DNA from: Pararoseomonas baculiformis
GTDB lineage: Bacteria; Pseudomonadota; Alphaproteobacteria; Acetobacterales; Acetobacteraceae
Length of the DNA stretch: 64,000 bases
Assembly (NCBI RefSeq): GCF_017813395.1
Contig: NZ_JAGIZB010000008.1
Coordinates: 124,001-188,000 of the forward strand
Direction: 5' to 3'
Of this stretch, positions 1-7,587 are shown in pieces. A program made the position numbers and the translations under genes. The notes beneath the pieces were generated by a model, which did no database searches, was not told where the DNA came from, and saw only the letters and a list, made by a program, of their open reading frames with translations. The first letter of the stretch is position 1, and each line of letters opens with the position of its first letter.

Positions 1-157
1 CCGGGGCACGGTCGAGCTGCGGGCGCAGCCCCTGGCGGGCGCCCACCGCTTCCGCCGCGGCGGCGATCTCGTCCTTCTCGCCCTCCAGGCAGGTGAAGGT
101 CACCGTGCCCCTGGCGGCCAGGGCCTGTTCCAGCTGGCTATCCCATTTCGTCGCCAT
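1..157 (-). CDS. Hypothetical protein, 3' end cut off by the window edge
   Basis: An ATG at 157 opens a frame that runs off the left edge; 52 residues are visible, starting MATKWDSQLEQALAARG. The visible part is soluble, rich in Ala and Glu, and I recognise no family in it. It lies 78 bases downstream of the metal-transporter permease gene on the same strand, so it could be the last gene of that operon or an independent gene. It does not look like the start of a Fur/Zur regulator. The reading frame is convincing from codon use only; the function is unknown. Confidence 0.5.
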   Translation of the reverse strand, partial: MATKWDSQLEQALAARGTVTFTCLEGEKDEIAAAAEAVGARQGLRPQLDRAP

Positions 158-235
158 CACGCCGCTCCCTGCTGGCCGGTCATCTTCCGCCACAACGCAC
201 AAGGCGCATGGAAGGCGATGCCGGGAGCGCCCGGC

Positions 236-1105
236 CTAGCCTGCCAGATGGCGCCGGCGCATGACCCGGGCGAGCACTCCATCCACCGGGCCCGCGAGCA
301 CGGAGACGATCCAGGCAGCCCCGGCGGCGAGCACCACAGCCGGCCCGGTGGGCACATCCAGATGATAGGAGAGAAGGATGCCGGAGGCCGAGGCAAGCAC
401 GGCGATGCCCACCGCCGCATAGACCATCCCGCCCACGGCGCGCGCCCAGTGCCGGGCGGCGACCGCGGGAAGCATCATCAGCCCCACCGCCATCATCGTG
501 CCCAGCGCCTGGAAGGCCGCTAGGACGTTCAGCACCACCAGCCCCATGAACAGGAGGTGCCAGGCCCCGCCCCTTGCCCCTTCGGCCGCCGCAAAGGAGG
601 GATCGAAGCATTCCAGCACCAGGGGGCGCCAGGCGAAGGCCAGCGCGCCGAGGGTGAAGGTCGCGACCCCCGCCATCATCAGCAGCGCCGGATCATCCAC
701 GCCCAGCACGCTCCCGAAGAGGAGATGGGTCAGCTCCACGGAACCGGCCGAGGCCGAGATCATCGTCACGCCCAGCGCCAGCGCCACGAGATAGAGAGCG
801 GCGAGGGCCGAGTCCTCCCGCCCGCCCGTGGCGCGTGACAGGGCACCGGCCCCGAGGGTGACGGCCAGCCCCGCCACTAGCCCGCCGACCGACATGGCCG
901 TGACTGACAGCCCGGCCAGGATGAAGCCGGCGGCCACACCGGGCAGGATGCCATGGGCCAGCACATCGGCCGTCAGGCTCATCCGCCGCAGCATCAGGAA
1001 CACGCCGAGCGGCGGTGCCGCGACGGACATCACGAGGCACCCGACAAGGGCGCGCCTGAGAAAGCCGAATTCGGCGAAGGGCGCGATCAGCAGTTCGTAG
1101 AGCAA
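236..1105 (-). CDS. znuB: Metal ABC transporter permease (ZnuB/MntB family)
   Basis: This 289-residue inner-membrane protein belongs to the ABC-3 permease family that imports zinc or manganese. It has eight or so hydrophobic segments. The family motif around DVLAHGILPG (near residue 47) is present, as is the C-terminal DVPTGPAVVL stretch that matches the P(S/T)GP signature of ZnuB-like permeases. It starts 4 bases after the stop of the ATPase gene, so the two are co-transcribed. The solute-binding protein (ZnuA) is not in this window. Zinc is preferred over manganese because of the Zur-like operator upstream of the operon; sequence alone cannot separate the two metals. Confidence 0.88.
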   Translation of the reverse strand: MLYELLIAPFAEFGFLRRALVGCLVMSVAAPPLGVFLMLRRMSLTADVLAHGILPGVAAGFILAGLSVTAMSVGGLVAGLAVTLGAGALSRATGGREDSALAALYLVALALGVTMISASAGSVELTHLLFGSVLGVDDPALLMMAGVATFTLGALAFAWRPLVLECFDPSFAAAEGARGGAWHLLFMGLVVLNVLAAFQALGTMMAVGLMMLPAVAARHWARAVGGMVYAAVGIAVLASASGILLSYHLDVPTGPAVVLAAGAAWIVSVLAGPVDGVLARVMRRRHLAG

Positions 1106-1109
1106 GGGA

Positions 1110-1841
1110 TCAGGCAGCGCGTTCGCAGGCGGCGGCAGCTTCGTCCCAGCCCTCGGCCATCATGCGGGCGCGCAGTCGGTTCGCGGCCGCCAGGGCCTGC
1201 TCCGTGGCGCCCCAGGCCACGGGATCACGGGCCAGCAGCAGGGTCTCCGGGAACTCCCGCCGCACCAGTTCCAGGTCATGCAGCACCGCCACGACAGTCC
1301 GCCCCTGCCCATGCCAGTCCCGGACCAGCCGCAGCAGATCAGCGGCGGTGCGGGCATCCACGGCGTTGAAGGGCTCGTCCAGCAGGATGACCGGTGCGTC
1401 CTGCACCAGCAGCCGGGCGAAAAGCAGGCGCTGGAACTGGCCGGCCGAGAGGCTGCCCACAGGCCGGCGCGCGAAGCCCCCCAGCCCCACAGCCTCCAGC
1501 GCGGCCTCCGCCTGGGCCCGGCTCGCCCGCCCGATGGCCCCCAGCGCGCCGCAGCGCCGCCAGTGGCCAAGCATCGCGACGTCGAGGCAGGCAATGGGGA
1601 AGCTGCGGTCCAGCGCGGACATCTGCGGCAGCAGCGCGATGCGCTCCACGGGGCGCTCGATCCGGCCCTCATCCACCGGATGCAGCCCGGCGATGGCGCG
1701 CAGCAGCGTCGTCTTGCCCGCGCCGTTGGGGCCGACAATGGCCGTCAGGCTCCCCGGCGCGAACTCGCCGGACAGGTGGTGCACCGCCGGATGCCGGTCA
1801 TGCGACAGGGTGACGTCGCGCAGGCGGATCGCGCCGCTCAT
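1110..1841 (-). CDS. znuC: Metal ABC transporter ATP-binding protein (ZnuC family)
   Basis: This is a 243-residue cytoplasmic ATPase that drives the adjacent permease. Walker A is GPNGAGKTT (about residues 37-45), the ABC signature is LSAGQFQR and Walker B is VILLDEP, followed by the usual switch-region histidine in AVLHDLE. Its ATG overlaps the stop of the upstream 42-codon frame in an ATGA arrangement, which implies translational coupling. The 4-base gap to znuB makes a compact importer operon. A manganese or iron importer is the alternative reading. Confidence 0.88.
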   Translation of the reverse strand: MSGAIRLRDVTLSHDRHPAVHHLSGEFAPGSLTAIVGPNGAGKTTLLRAIAGLHPVDEGRIERPVERIALLPQMSALDRSFPIACLDVAMLGHWRRCGALGAIGRASRAQAEAALEAVGLGGFARRPVGSLSAGQFQRLLFARLLVQDAPVILLDEPFNAVDARTAADLLRLVRDWHGQGRTVVAVLHDLELVRREFPETLLLARDPVAWGATEQALAAANRLRARMMAEGWDEAAAACERAA

Positions 1842-1966
1842 GCGGAAAGGGCCCAGAACACGGCGCCCCAGAGCGCGGCGGCGACAAGCATCGCCCAGCC
1901 CAGGCGCGGCAGCACGCCGGCTGAAAGGGCAAGGGGATCCTGCGGAAGGGCGAGGCGGCTGGTCAT
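1838..1966 (-). CDS. 42-residue single-span membrane peptide heading the znuCB operon
   Basis: This frame encodes MTSRLALPQDPLALSAGVLP followed by one hydrophobic helix (about residues 21-41) and ends SA. Its stop overlaps the znuC start (ATGA), and its ATG lies only 3 bases from a Zur-like palindrome. No Shine-Dalgarno sequence fits upstream, and the predicted transcription start leaves a leader of about 7 bases, so it may be translated from a nearly leaderless message. It has no His or Cys metal-binding pattern and does not match CbtB. It could be a small transporter subunit or a coupling leader peptide. Coding status rests on the tight overlap and the position. Confidence 0.5.
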   Translation of the reverse strand: MTSRLALPQDPLALSAGVLPRLGWAMLVAAALWGAVFWALSA

Positions 1967-1968
1967 GG

Positions 1969-1983
1969 TGTTACGACATAACA
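1969..1983. promoter_or_regulatory. Zur/Fur-type operator in front of the znu operon
   Basis: TGTTACGACATAACA is a 15-base palindrome in which six of the seven arm positions pair. It resembles the TGTTAT-N-ATAACA boxes bound by zinc-responsive Zur in alphaproteobacteria (family knowledge). It covers the predicted -10 and transcription start of the znu operon, so a bound repressor would block polymerase. The DUF445 gene starts 75 bases away in the other direction and might share control. Confidence 0.65.
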
Positions 1984-2008
1984 TACCGATGGGGCTCCGT
2001 ATCTTCAA
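1980..2008 (-). promoter_or_regulatory. Predicted sigma-70 promoter of the znu operon
   Basis: On the minus strand TTGAAG (2008-2003) and TATGTT (1985-1980) are separated by exactly 17 bases. Each matches its consensus hexamer at four of six positions. Transcription would start near 1973, about 7 bases before the ATG of the 42-codon frame and inside the palindrome. The placement is inferred, but it agrees with the operator. Confidence 0.4.
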
Positions 2009-2058
2009 CGCCCCAGGCCTGGAGAAGCCACCCGCGCATCGCCACTCTCCCCGGCACG

Positions 2059-3351
2059 ATGCACATGTCCCCCCCTCCGGTCCCCCCTGGTTCCGACGAA
2101 GCCGAACTGCGCGCCCGCCTGGCCCGGCACAAGGCCCTGGCCACCGGCCTGCTCGCCGGCATGGCCGGCGTCACCCTGGGTTCCTATGCCCTGCCGCCGG
2201 GCTACTGGACCAACCTGCTCCAGGCCTCGGCCAAGGCCGGGCTCGTGGGTGGCCTGGCGGACTGGTTCGCCGTCACCGCCCTGTTCCGCCATCCGCTGGG
2301 CCTGCCCATCCCCCACACGGCCATCATCCCCCAGCAGAAAGCCCGGCTCGGCCAGGGCCTGGGCCGCTTCGTGGCCAACCATGTGCTGACCGAGGCGGAG
2401 GTGCGGCGGGTGGCCGGGCGGATCGACGCCCCCGCCCTGCTCCGCCGGTTCCTGTCCGACCCGGCGCAGGTCCGCCCCGCCGCGGAGGCGCTGGCGGCCT
2501 CCCTGCCCCGCATCCTGCGCAGCCTGGAGGATGCGCGGGCCAGGCGGATGCTTCTGCGGCTGCTGCCCCGCATGGTGTCCGGCCCCGCCGCCGCGCGCCT
2601 CGTCGCCCGCGCGCTGCGCCTGCTGGTGGAAGGCGGCCGGCACCAGGACGTGTTCGGCCTGGCGCTCTCCCAGATCAAGGTGCTGGTCGCGGCGAAGGAG
2701 GAGAGCCTGAAATCCGCCATCTCCCAGCGCGTGCGGGCCGAGGGCGGGGCGCTGGTGGGATGGGTGGCCGGCGCCGCCGTGGCACGCCGCGTCCTGACGG
2801 CGCTGAACGCCGAGCTGGACAAGATGGAGCCGGATGACAGCGAACTGCGCGCCGCGTTCGAAACCTGGGTCCATGCCGAGATCGACAAGCTGGAGACCGA
2901 TCCGGCCCGCGCCGAGGCTATCGGCGCTGCGCTGCGGGGCGCCCTGGCCCATCCCGCCGTCTCGGCCTGGCTCCTTGATGCGTGGGCAAGGCTTCGCACG
3001 GCGCTGGAGGCCGATGCCGCCCGGCCCGAGGGGCGGACGGTGACCCTTCTCGCGGGCTTCCTCTCCAACCTGGGCGACCTGCTGGAGCAGGACGAGGCGG
3101 CCCGCGCGCGGGTGGACCGATTCATCGAGACCACGCTGCTCACGGTACTTCCTGCCGCCCAGGGCCGCATCGCCTCCTTCATCGGGGAGGTGGTGGCGGG
3201 ATGGGACACGGCGACGGTCGTGGACAAGATCGAGCTGCGCGTGGGCCGGGACCTGCAATATGTGCGGATCAACGGCACGGTGGTCGGCGCCCTTGCCGGC
3301 GGCGTGCTCTTCGCGCTGCTTCACGCCCTGTTCGGGCATGTGGCCTTCTGA
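2059..3351 (+). CDS. DUF445 family membrane protein (YjiN-like)
   Basis: This is a 430-residue protein of the DUF445 family. The N-terminal hydrophobic segment (about residues 30-55) is followed by the family hallmark GLVGGLADWFAVTALFRHPLGLPIPHT, seen here in shorter parts as GGLADWFAV and FRHPLG. A long helical, charge-rich middle region and a C-terminal membrane helix ending in LLHALFGHVAF complete the fold. The frame stays open far upstream, but ATG 2059 is chosen because it fits the family's usual start. The biochemical role of DUF445 is not established; envelope location is likely. It is divergent from the znu operon. Confidence 0.8.
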   Translation: MHMSPPPVPPGSDEAELRARLARHKALATGLLAGMAGVTLGSYALPPGYWTNLLQASAKAGLVGGLADWFAVTALFRHPLGLPIPHTAIIPQQKARLGQGLGRFVANHVLTEAEVRRVAGRIDAPALLRRFLSDPAQVRPAAEALAASLPRILRSLEDARARRMLLRLLPRMVSGPAAARLVARALRLLVEGGRHQDVFGLALSQIKVLVAAKEESLKSAISQRVRAEGGALVGWVAGAAVARRVLTALNAELDKMEPDDSELRAAFETWVHAEIDKLETDPARAEAIGAALRGALAHPAVSAWLLDAWARLRTALEADAARPEGRTVTLLAGFLSNLGDLLEQDEAARARVDRFIETTLLTVLPAAQGRIASFIGEVVAGWDTATVVDKIELRVGRDLQYVRINGTVVGALAGGVLFALLHALFGHVAF

Positions 3352-3365
3352 AGGGCGCGCCGCGC

Positions 3366-3830
3366 TCAGCCCGGGCGCGGCGCGGAGGCATCCTCCGCCA
3401 CCCCGCGCGCGGCGCGGAGCTCGTCCCGGATCTCTTGCAGAAGCACCTGGTCCCGCGTGGGCCCCACCACCACTTCCGGCGCGACATAGAGCCGGCGCAC
3501 GAGCCGGACGAGCCAGAAGATGGCGAAAGCCACGATGGCGAACTTGATGACCGCGTTGATAAAGCGGCCGATGGCCAGCACCGCCGCGCCGGATTGCCGC
3601 GTCGCGTCCAGCGAGGGCCCGCGCTCCCCCGAGAGCACGACGAACAGGTTCGAAAAATCAATCCCGCCCACCAGCAGACCGATCAGCGGGTTCAGCAGGT
3701 CCTCCACCACGCTGTTCACCACCGTGGTGAAGGCCGCGCCGATGACCACGCCGACCGCGAGGTCCACCACGTTGCCGCGTGCGACAAAAGCCTTGAAGTC
3801 GTTGAGCCAGCGGGGCGCTTGCAGATCCAT
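3366..3830 (-). CDS. mscL: Large-conductance mechanosensitive channel MscL
   Basis: MscL is the homopentameric inner-membrane valve that opens under membrane tension and releases solutes on osmotic downshock. The 154-residue protein starts with the amphipathic segment and the conserved FKAFVARGNVVDLAVGVVIG of the pore helix TM1. This is followed by the periplasmic loop, TM2 (about residues 80-100) and a charged cytoplasmic C-terminal helix. The length is close to the family's usual 130-150. It ends 14 bases from the convergent DUF445 gene and begins 2 bases after the TAXI gene stop, so it is probably the second gene of a two-gene operon. Confidence 0.93.
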   Translation of the reverse strand: MDLQAPRWLNDFKAFVARGNVVDLAVGVVIGAAFTTVVNSVVEDLLNPLIGLLVGGIDFSNLFVVLSGERGPSLDATRQSGAAVLAIGRFINAVIKFAIVAFAIFWLVRLVRRLYVAPEVVVGPTRDQVLLQEIRDELRAARGVAEDASAPRPG

Positions 3831-3832
3831 GC

Positions 3833-5110
3833 TCAGGCGAGCTCCGTCTTTTGCTGGCGCAGCCAGGCGATGTGGCGCCGCAGCTCATAGACCCGGTCGG
3901 CATAGCTGTCGGGCAGGTTGAGCTCGGCCGCCTCCTTGTCCAGCGCATCGAGCTTCGCCGCGGTCTGGATGGAAAGGCCCGTCGCGCTCTCCTCCTCCAC
4001 CTTCCGCACCTTGCTGTAGACATTCCAGATCCGGCGCTCGATCTGCCATGTGTAGATGGGCGGCGCGATGCGGGCGAGCGGCAGCAGCAGGGTGACGAGC
4101 GGGATCAGCAGCACCCAGAGCCGCTCCACCGTTACCGCCGCCCAGAAGGGCAGATAGGTCTGCAGGAAGGGCACGCCGGAGTCGTAGAAGCGTTGCGCGT
4201 CCTGCTGCAGCGGAACCTCGGGATTCAGGCCGGAGGGGAAGCGCCCTTCCGGGGCAAAGAGCGTGCGGCCCTTATGCGTGTCCCGCAGGATCCGCATCAT
4301 CAGCGCCGCGACCTGCGGGTTCAGGTCATCCCGCGCCAGCAGCGATGCCGCCGGCGCCATCAGGACCACGTCGCCCCGCGGAAGGTCCTCCTGCAGGCTG
4401 ATGCTGCCATTGGGCAGGCGCACCGGGGTGAGATAGGGGATATGCGTGGCATAGGCATCGGCGCGCGACGCGAAGTTCAGCAAATCGAATCCAGGGGTCC
4501 GGATCAGCCGGTTGATCGCCTCGTTGGGGCGGGCGGCGACAAGGATCGCGGCCTGGATCTGCCCGGCCGCCAGCGCCTCCGCCGCCTCGTTCCCGGCCAG
4601 GGGGACGGGCTGGATGGCCTCCGCGCCCAGGCCGTTCGCCTGCAGCAGCGCCAGGGCCAGGACCCGCGTGCCGCTGCCCTCCGGCCCGACCGCCACGCGC
4701 TGCCCGCGCAACGCCTGTACGGGGCTGCCGCCTTCTGGCAGGCGCCGCACGAACACCCAGGCCGGCTCGAAGAAAACCTGTCCCAGCGAGACGAGTCGTT
4801 CCTTCCCGGCCGCGCTGGGCACGCCGCCCTGCACGAGCGCAAGATCCACCCGGCCCTCACGCAGCAGGCGGATGTTCTCGACCGAGCCCTGGGTGGGCAC
4901 GCGCTCCACCTTGAAGTCTTCCGCCTCCAGGCCCTTCGCATATGCCTCCACGGCAAGGGTGTAGGCGGCGCGCGGGTTGTCCGAAACGGCGAAGCGCACC
5001 GTGTCGGGCGGTGCGGGGGAGACGAAGCGCCACGCGATGGCGAGTCCCACGAGGGTCGCGATGAGCACGAGGCCCCAGGAGCGCAGAAGGGCTTTGATGG
5101 CTTGCCACAT
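3833..5110 (-). CDS. Membrane-anchored TAXI-type TRAP solute-binding protein
   Basis: This 425-residue protein has a TAXI-family ligand-binding domain (about residues 40-320: VRFAVSDNPRAAYT, VDLALVQGGVPSA, VAVGPEGSGTR). Unusually it is tethered at both sides: an N-terminal helix (residues 12-30) and one or two C-terminal helices (about 325-355) lead to a charged, probably cytoplasmic coiled-coil tail ending RQQKTELA. ATG 5110 (MWQAIKALL) is preferred over the longer open frame because it begins directly before the membrane anchor. No TRAP membrane components lie next to it; the dctPQM set nearby has its own receptor. It may be a sensor or an orphan receptor. It is followed 2 bases later by mscL. 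Confidence 0.8.
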   Translation of the reverse strand: MWQAIKALLRSWGLVLIATLVGLAIAWRFVSPAPPDTVRFAVSDNPRAAYTLAVEAYAKGLEAEDFKVERVPTQGSVENIRLLREGRVDLALVQGGVPSAAGKERLVSLGQVFFEPAWVFVRRLPEGGSPVQALRGQRVAVGPEGSGTRVLALALLQANGLGAEAIQPVPLAGNEAAEALAAGQIQAAILVAARPNEAINRLIRTPGFDLLNFASRADAYATHIPYLTPVRLPNGSISLQEDLPRGDVVLMAPAASLLARDDLNPQVAALMMRILRDTHKGRTLFAPEGRFPSGLNPEVPLQQDAQRFYDSGVPFLQTYLPFWAAVTVERLWVLLIPLVTLLLPLARIAPPIYTWQIERRIWNVYSKVRKVEEESATGLSIQTAAKLDALDKEAAELNLPDSYADRVYELRRHIAWLRQQKTELA

Positions 5111-5253
5111 GCCTTCGCAACGACGCGCCCCGGAGAGGGTTGCCGCTGCCGAGGAGGACGCCTGCAACCGATGCGGCGGCGCCACGTTGCGTTTCCGATC
5201 CGCATGTCGGCCGCGCCGGCCCACACCGGACCCAGACCGAACAGGAGACATCG

Positions 5254-5646
5254 ATGTCCCGCAAATTCGCGCTTCTTGCGGCGGCCTTCGCCTTCACGGC
5301 GTTCATGGGCGCCGGCTCGGTGGCGCATGCCCAGGCGCAAAGCGACATGATCCCGCCGGGCGCCTCGCTGCCGGGCGGCTCCACGCAGCGTGGCGCGGTG
5401 GAGAACAGCAGCGTCATGCCGAACGGGCGCACTGCCTATTCCGGCTCCTCCACCCGCTCCGGTGCCCGCATGGGCCAGCACCACCGTATGCACAGCGGCC
5501 GCCACGCCACGCGCGGCGAGCGCCGGGCAATGCGCCGCGACATGCGCCAGCAGCGCCGCGCGAGCGCCTCCTCCGAAAGCGTCTACATGGGCGGCGGCGG
5601 CGTGTTCGAGCGCATGCCGGACGGCTCGCTGCGCGCCGTTCAGTAA
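5254..5646 (+). CDS. Small secreted basic protein, unknown function
   Basis: This is a 130-residue protein with a clear signal peptide (MSRKFALLAAAFAFTAFMGA, cleavage likely after AHAQA). The mature part is low in complexity: Ser/Gly-rich first, then a His/Arg/Met-rich segment (GQHHRMHSGRHATRGERRAM), ending with VFERMPDGSLRAVQ. ATG 5254 is preceded by ACAGGAGACATCG, a good ribosome binding site; the frame is open upstream but lacks such a site. The His/Met/Arg patch could bind metal or nucleic acid, but that is speculation. It is divergent from the TAXI gene. Confidence 0.65.
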   Translation: MSRKFALLAAAFAFTAFMGAGSVAHAQAQSDMIPPGASLPGGSTQRGAVENSSVMPNGRTAYSGSSTRSGARMGQHHRMHSGRHATRGERRAMRRDMRQQRRASASSESVYMGGGGVFERMPDGSLRAVQ

Positions 5647-5649
5647 ACG

Positions 5650-5667
5650 GAAGCCGGCTGCGGCTTC
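5650..5667. terminator. Hairpin after the small secreted protein gene
   Basis: GAAGCCG-gctg-CGGCTTC forms a perfect 7-base-pair stem directly after the stop codon. It has no U-run. It is the first of two consecutive hairpins between the convergent genes. Confidence 0.4.
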
Positions 5668-5673
5668 GACGAT

Positions 5674-5703
5674 GAGCGCCGCCGGAGAGATCCGGCGGCG
5701 CTC
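5674..5703. terminator. Strong bidirectional hairpin between convergent genes
   Basis: GAGCGCCGCCGGA and TCCGGCGGCGCTC form a perfect 13-base-pair stem closed by a GAGA (GNRA-type) tetraloop. It lies between the plus-strand secreted-protein gene and the end of dctM, so it can serve both. No U-tract follows, so termination may depend on stem stability or Rho. Confidence 0.5.
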
Positions 5704-5734
5704 CCCGTGAGATGGGCGGGCTTTGCGCCGCACC

Positions 5735-7036
5735 TCAACGGTTCAGCAAGGCATCCGGCAGCCAGGTCGCGATCTGCGGCCAGACCGTGATGATGGCCAC
5801 CGCTGCCACCAGCATGAGGAAGAAAGGCAGGGCCGCCCAGGCCACTGCCGTCTGCTCCCGCCCAGTCTGCGCCTGCATGACGAACAGGTTGAACCCCACA
5901 GGCGGCGTCACCTGCGCAATCTCCACCAGCAGCACGATGAAGATGCCGAACCATACGAGATCGAACCCGGCCTGCTGCACCATGGGCACGACGATCGAAG
6001 TGGTCAGGACGATCATGGAGACGCCGTCCAGGGCCGTGCCGAGCATGATGTAGATCACCGTCAGCATGGCAATCAGCCCGAAGGGACCCAGATCCAGCGC
6101 CGCGACTCCCGCGGCGAGCGCGCCCGGGATTCCGGTCAGCGCCATCGCCTTCGTCAGGTAGGCCGCTCCGGCCAGGATGAACATGATCATGCAGGACAGG
6201 CGCGTGGCGCCGGTAAGGCTGTCGCGGAAGCTCTCCCAGGTCAGGCAGCGCGTGATCGCCGCGAGCGCCAGGGAGCCCAGCACCCCGAAACCCGCCGCTT
6301 CCGTCGCCGTGGCCCAGCCGAAGATCATGGAGCCGACTACGGCCATGATCAGCAGCGCGCAGGGAACGAGCTGCGAGGAACGCCGCAGCTTCTCCGCCAT
6401 GCTCAGGCGAGGCTCCGGCATCGGCTGCTTGCGCGGATTCAGCAATGCCCAGGTTGCGATGTAGAGGCTGAACAGGCCCATCACCAGCAGGCCCGGGATA
6501 CAGCCCGCGAGGAAGACGCGGATGATCGAGACCTCGGCCGAGACGGCGTAAACCACCATGATGATGGATGGTGGGATGAGGATGCCCAGCGTGCCCGCGG
6601 TGGCGAGGCTTCCGATCGCGACATCCTGGTCATAGCCGCGACGCTGTAGCTCCGGCAGCGCGATCTTGGAAACCGTGGCGCAGGTGGCCGCGGATGAGCC
6701 CGAGACGGAGCCGAAGATGCCGCAGGCCAGGATGTTCACATGCAGCAGCTGCCCGGGGATGCGCCGCACCCACGGCGACAGCCCGTTGAACAGCTCCTGC
6801 GAAAGGCGCGTGCGGAACAGGATCTCGCCCATCCACACGAACATCGGCAGCGCGGCAAGCGTCCATGATCCCGTCGATTCCCAGAGCGCGGATGCCAGGA
6901 AGGTGCCGGGCTGGGGATGCACGAAGGTGATGGCGACGAAGCCAACCGCGGCGAGGCTCATCCCGATCCAGAGACCGCCCGCCAGGAAGAGGACGAGCAG
7001 GAGGAAGAGGAGGCCCGAAAGTTCCAGCATGCCCAT
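5735..7036 (-). CDS. dctM: TRAP transporter large permease (DctM)
   Basis: DctM is the large membrane subunit of a tripartite ATP-independent periplasmic transporter that moves carboxylates or similar solutes using an ion gradient. The 433-residue protein is hydrophobic throughout, with about 12 helices. It carries family segments such as LACGIFGSVSGSSAATCATV and the GILIPPSIIMVVYA re-entrant motif. The start at 7036 (MGMLEL) lies 4 bases after the dctQ stop. With dctQ and dctP upstream it makes a complete TRAP system. The substrate cannot be read from the sequence. Confidence 0.92.
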   Translation of the reverse strand: MGMLELSGLLFLLLVLFLAGGLWIGMSLAAVGFVAITFVHPQPGTFLASALWESTGSWTLAALPMFVWMGEILFRTRLSQELFNGLSPWVRRIPGQLLHVNILACGIFGSVSGSSAATCATVSKIALPELQRRGYDQDVAIGSLATAGTLGILIPPSIIMVVYAVSAEVSIIRVFLAGCIPGLLVMGLFSLYIATWALLNPRKQPMPEPRLSMAEKLRRSSQLVPCALLIMAVVGSMIFGWATATEAAGFGVLGSLALAAITRCLTWESFRDSLTGATRLSCMIMFILAGAAYLTKAMALTGIPGALAAGVAALDLGPFGLIAMLTVIYIMLGTALDGVSMIVLTTSIVVPMVQQAGFDLVWFGIFIVLLVEIAQVTPPVGFNLFVMQAQTGREQTAVAWAALPFFLMLVAAVAIITVWPQIATWLPDALLNR

Positions 7037-7040
7037 GGGC

Positions 7041-7580
7041 CTATCCCTCGACCGAGTAGTCACCGCGCGCCGCCCGGGCCTGGGCGGCGAGCACATAGCT
7101 CGGCGTGCCGCCGCGCAGCACGGTGACCAGTTCCTCCAGCACGGCGATCAGCAGGATGGAGGCGCCGATAGGCATGGCGAGCTTCGGTATCCAGAGCGGG
7201 ACCGGCAGCTCCCCCTGCGCAACATCCTCGATTTCCAGCGAGAAGAGGACATCATCCACCAGCCACCAGAGCGCATAGGCACAGGCCATGGCGGCCGCGG
7301 AGAGCGCCATCACCTCCAGCACACGCCGCGGCCCCGCCGGCACGTTCTCCACCAGCAGCCCCACCCGGATCAGCTCGCCCCGGCGGAAGGTGAGGGCGAG
7401 GGCGAGGAAGGCCGTGGAGACGCACAGATAGGCGCTGATGTCGTCCGCACCCGGCAGATGCAGCCCGAAGAAACGCAGGCCGACCTGCGCGATCATGACC
7501 AGAAAGATCCCGAGAAGGGAGAGCGCGGCCATGGCCGCGCCCAGCTTGTAAAGGGCGTCCAGCCCACGCCTGAGCAACAC
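7041..7580 (-). CDS. dctQ: TRAP transporter small permease (DctQ)
   Basis: This is the small four-helix subunit that pairs with DctM. The sequence contains RFFGLHLPGADDISAYL and the FRRGELIRVGLL segment typical of DctQ proteins. A longer frame from ATG 7652 would overlap dctP by 65 bases. I prefer GTG 7580 (VLLRRGLDALYKL, 179 residues), which lies 7 bases after the dctP stop, because the upstream residues do not resemble the family and coding there would overlap dctP. The order dctP-dctQ-dctM on one strand is the standard one. Confidence 0.85.
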   Translation of the reverse strand: MLLRRGLDALYKLGAAMAALSLLGIFLVMIAQVGLRFFGLHLPGADDISAYLCVSTAFLALALTFRRGELIRVGLLVENVPAGPRRVLEVMALSAAAMACAYALWWLVDDVLFSLEIEDVAQGELPVPLWIPKLAMPIGASILLIAVLEELVTVLRGGTPSYVLAAQARAARGDYSVEG

Positions 7581-7587
7581 CGGGCGC

